From NCBI RefSeq assembly GCF_029639405.1, contig NZ_CP121274.1, positions 2,356,001 to 2,420,000 of the forward strand: 64,000 nt of DNA, read 5' to 3'. Both the position numbers and the translations under genes were made by a program. Shown here one piece after another: positions 61,915-64,000 of the stretch (position 1 is the first letter of the stretch; each line of letters begins with the position of its first letter). This DNA is from Microbacterium proteolyticum. Lineage in GTDB: Bacteria > Actinomycetota > Actinomycetes > Actinomycetales > Microbacteriaceae. Under the pieces are notes generated by a model. It was not told the DNA's origin and searched no databases. It was given only the letters and a program-made list of their open reading frames with translations.

Positions 61915-63012
61915 TCAGCCGCCGACGACCTGCCGCGTCACACCGAGCTGACCCACCCAGTCGCGGATGACCTGACGCTGGCCCGCGTCGCACGTGTAGC
62001 CGTACCCGACGGTGACCTCGTAGTAGGAGTACGCGTCGATCGCGACCTCGTGATCGAGCGACCACCCGTCGAGGAACGTCAGCGCGTAGCAGTCGGCCAT
62101 CGTCTCGGCGTCGCCGCCGAAGGACGCGAGCGCGTCGTCGGTCGGCTGAGGGTTGGTGAACTGCAGGACGTGCGCGTACTCGTGGTAGGCGGCGCCGGTG
62201 CGGATCCAGTCGGTCATCGTGGGATCGGTCTGGGAGTCGGCCCGCACGTGCACCGTGAAGGGTTGCGCGCCCGACACGCACGCCAGTGCCGTGGCGCCGC
62301 AGGGCGTGGCGCCCTCGAAGACGGTCGAGACCCACCCGCGTCCGAGATCGTCGAGCGTCGCCTCCCACGCGGTTCCCGACGCGTTCGACGCGGCCTGAGC
62401 GCTGACGCCGTCGGAGCGGCTCGAGATCTCCGACGTCAATCTCTGCACGTCCACGACGTCCTGATCGAGCGCGGCGGGGTTCCGCCGGTGGATCCACGCG
62501 CGATCGGCGAGATCCTCGACGCGGTACCACGGCACGATCGTCGCGTAGGGAAGACCGACGAGCGGCTCGATCGTCGCGTACAGGTCGTTCATGGCAGTAC
62601 CGAACTGCTCTTTGCGATCGATCATCTCCTGCTGTTCGTCGAGACGTCGCTGCTGGTCGGTGATCTGCTGCTGCTGGTCGCCGATGAGCCTGCGAGCCTC
62701 CTGCAGCTGGGTGACCACCCAGAAGAATCCGAGCCCGCCGGCGACGACGGCGACGGCCAGGAGGACGGCGAGGACCACGACGCTCGCGCGCGGACGACGA
62801 CGTTCGGCCGGCACGGTGACGGGGGCCTCGGTGAGGGGTGCGTCCGCGGGGAGGGAGGGAGCGGGGCCCGGATCCCCGGGCCCGCGATCCGCGGCCGGAT
62901 CATCAGGCGCGGCGGGCGGAGCGGGGCGCGCACCGGCCGGGTCGGAGGGCGGGGGCTCGGCGGCGGGGGTGGGGGACGACACGGGACTCGCTCTCTCGAT
63001 GTGTCCTGTCAT
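61915..63012 (-). CDS. Membrane-anchored protein with HEYAH zinc motif
   Basis: A protein of up to 365 aa that I do not assign to a named family. It has a Pro/Ala-rich cytoplasmic N terminus of about 75 residues, one membrane helix (VVLAVLLAVAVVAGGLGFFW), a short Gln-rich coiled coil (GDQQQQITDQQRRLDEQQEM) and an extracellular domain. That domain contains YHEYAHVLQF (HExxH) near 275 and GGDAETMADCYALTF near 300, an arrangement seen in gluzincin-like zinc proteases, plus four cysteines. The ATG at 63012 overlaps a possible -10 (TAACAT), so the GTG at 62982 may be the true start. Confidence 0.8.
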   Translation of the reverse strand: MTGHIERASPVSSPTPAAEPPPSDPAGARPAPPAAPDDPAADRGPGDPGPAPSLPADAPLTEAPVTVPAERRRPRASVVVLAVLLAVAVVAGGLGFFWVVTQLQEARRLIGDQQQQITDQQRRLDEQQEMIDRKEQFGTAMNDLYATIEPLVGLPYATIVPWYRVEDLADRAWIHRRNPAALDQDVVDVQRLTSEISSRSDGVSAQAASNASGTAWEATLDDLGRGWVSTVFEGATPCGATALACVSGAQPFTVHVRADSQTDPTMTDWIRTGAAYHEYAHVLQFTNPQPTDDALASFGGDAETMADCYALTFLDGWSLDHEVAIDAYSYYEVTVGYGYTCDAGQRQVIRDWVGQLGVTRQVVGG

Positions 63013-63066
63013 GTTAGGGGCGTCCGGCGCGGGCGATCATGCGGCTGTGGAGAGAGCTCGGAACGA

Positions 63067-63108
63067 CGGAGGCCGGATGCCCACCGCGAGGTGGTCATCC
63101 GGCCTCCG
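63067..63108. terminator. Terminator hairpin after lexA
   Basis: CGGAGGCCGGATG pairs perfectly with CATCCGGCCTCCG (13 bp), continues with 5 bp after one mismatch, and closes with a GCGA tetraloop. Confidence 0.85.
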
Positions 63109-63125
63109 GAGGAGCCGAGCCGGCG

Positions 63126-63815
63126 TCAGACCGTCCGCAGCACGGCGACGACCCGGCCGAGGACGACGGCTTCGTCGCCCAGGATCGGCTCGAACGCGGA
63201 GTTGCGGGGGAGCAGCCACGTGTGACCGTCCCGGCGGCGGAACGTCTTCACCGTCGCCTCGCCGTCCAGCATGGCGGCCACGATCTCGCCGTTCTCGGCG
63301 GTGGACTGCGTGCGCACGACCACCCAGTCGCCGTCGCAGATCGCCGCGTCGATCATCGAGTCACCCGAGACCTTGAGCATGAACAGTTCACCCTTTCCGA
63401 CGAGCTGGCGGGGGAGGGGGAAGATCTCCTCGACCTGCTGATCGGCGGTGATCGGCACTCCCGCGGCGATCCGGCCGACGAGCGGGACCAGGGCGGCGTC
63501 GCCCACGGCGGGTGCGGTGTCGGCCGGATTCTCGGCGGCGGTGCCGGGCAGGTCGATCAGGACCTCCATCGCCCGCGTCTTGCCGGGGTCGCGGCGCAGG
63601 TACCCGCTGAGCTCGAGCTGGTTCAGCTGGTGGGTGACGCTCGAGAGCGACTTGAGCCCCACCGCGTCGCCGATCTCGCGCATGCTCGGCGGATAGCCGT
63701 GCCGTGCGATCGAGCGCTGGATCACCTCGAGGATGGCGAGCTGCTTGTCGCTGAGGCTCTTCCGGCGCCGGGTCTGCGGCCGTTCGCGGCCGGCCGCGGT
63801 CGTCGCGTCGGTCAT
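63126..63815 (-). CDS. lexA: LexA repressor
   Basis: SOS repressor and self-cleaving protease. The 229-aa protein has a winged-helix DNA-binding domain ([17 protein letters not shown] and [20 protein letters not shown] near residues 20-60) and the S24 domain: cleavage site VGRIAAGVP (Ala-Gly) near 116, catalytic Ser in [11 protein letters not shown] near 150 and Lys in [13 protein letters not shown] near 187. The ATG at 63815 follows GAGGGGAG. It overlaps the small upstream frame at 63812-63979 by ATGA. Confidence 0.97.
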   Translation of the reverse strand: MTDATTAAGRERPQTRRRKSLSDKQLAILEVIQRSIARHGYPPSMREIGDAVGLKSLSSVTHQLNQLELSGYLRRDPGKTRAMEVLIDLPGTAAENPADTAPAVGDAALVPLVGRIAAGVPITADQQVEEIFPLPRQLVGKGELFMLKVSGDSMIDAAICDGDWVVVRTQSTAENGEIVAAMLDGEATVKTFRRRDGHTWLLPRNSAFEPILGDEAVVLGRVVAVLRTV

Positions 63816-63979
63816 GTGTGCTCCCCTCGCGCCGCGTCCTGCGATGCGGCGGAAATTCGAATGTCGGAGGTCCGTGATGAGGTCTCCTCGTCGAAACCGT
63901 ATCCGGTGGACCACTCGATCGCAGCGGAGCTTCCCGCGTGTCGCGTTCGATCGGTCTCCGATAACGCCGGTGTTGACAC
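63812..63979 (-). CDS. Candidate small ORF (55 codons) coupled to lexA
   Basis: An open frame of 55 codons starts with GTG at 63979 and ends in TGA overlapping the lexA ATG (ATGA). GATACT at 63986-63991 on the minus strand lies exactly six bases before the GTG, the leaderless spacing used by other genes here. The peptide is hydrophilic and rich in Ser, Thr and Arg, with no membrane helix and no family I recognise. It could be a translated leader that couples to lexA, or a chance frame. Codon third positions are mixed, so evidence is moderate. Confidence 0.4.
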   Translation of the reverse strand: MSTPALSETDRTRHAGSSAAIEWSTGYGFDEETSSRTSDIRISAASQDAARGEHT

Positions 63980-64000
63980 CTCCACAGTATCGAAGATAGA
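63973..64000 (+). promoter_or_regulatory. Possible promoter of a gene beyond the window end
   Basis: TTGACA at 63973-63978 is followed, about 17 bases on, by GATAGA at the edge. It would drive a gene divergent from lexA; the -10 is cut by the window end. Confidence 0.3.

Noticed and set aside
1..64000. tRNA or rRNA genes
   Set aside because: I looked through the intergenic gaps for cloverleaf-type sequence and GTTCGAATC-like T-loops and found none.

Overview
The window is chromosomal DNA of a high-GC actinobacterium, most likely Microbacterium or a close relative in the Microbacteriaceae. Three things suggest this. Base composition is very GC-rich. The gene order dapB ... thyA-folA ... dapA-rnj ... 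ftsK-pgsA-cinA-clgR-DUF3046-recA-recX-miaB-miaA ... dapF ... hflX ... lexA is typical of actinobacteria. The heptamer GGATGCC/GGCATCC is very common throughout. This assignment is inference; no rRNA or other taxonomic marker lies in the window, and I found no tRNA gene, CRISPR array or complete insertion sequence.

Layout. Bases 1-3.5 kb hold the 3' part of an SNF2 helicase, an unknown protein and 6-phosphofructokinase. Bases 3.5-4.7 kb hold one DUF559-type (Vsr-like fold) gene enclosed by imperfect inverted repeats and many TGTCCCAC motifs; it looks like a small single-gene cassette and is the least explained part of the window. From 4.7 to 17.5 kb there is a mixed housekeeping stretch: oligopeptidase B, Pit phosphate transporter with a coupled small membrane protein, CpdA-like phosphodiesterase, aspartase, FAH-family hydrolase, PrsW-like protease, FKBP, YceI, EamA and MFS transporters, DUF167 and rpsO. 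From 17.6 to 31.3 kb an accessory block separates rpsO from pnp: a 2OG-Fe(II) oxygenase, the ferrous/ferric iron uptake operon efeUOB under an apparent IdeR/DtxR box, a flavin monooxygenase/FMN reductase pair, a methyltransferase, a non-specific nuclease, a fructosamine-kinase-like protein, DedA, a glycosyltransferase-SGNH hydrolase fusion and a secreted lytic-transglycosylase-like protein. From 31.4 kb to the end lie mainly conserved genes: pnp with a structured leader, lysine/diaminopimelate biosynthesis (dapB, dapA, dapF), thymidylate and folate metabolism (thyA, folA), RNase J, the ftsK-to-recX DNA translocation and repair run, tRNA i6A/ms2i6A modification (miaB, miaA), hflX and lexA.

How the parts work together. 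pnp and rnj supply RNA decay; ftsK, recA, recX and lexA cover chromosome translocation, recombination and the SOS response, and recA has a clear LexA box. dapA, dapB and dapF feed meso-diaminopimelate/lysine synthesis. efeU, efeO and efeB overlap by 4 bases or lie within 2 bases of each other and form one iron-uptake unit.

Expression. At least 14 genes have a TANNNT hexamer whose last base lies exactly 7 bases before the A or G of the start codon, which predicts leaderless transcripts starting on the start codon. This pattern also helped choose starts, and it exposes a 55-codon open frame just upstream of lexA that overlaps the lexA start by ATGA. Most terminators are long GC-rich hairpins without a U tract; the one after the FKBP gene has a classic U tract.
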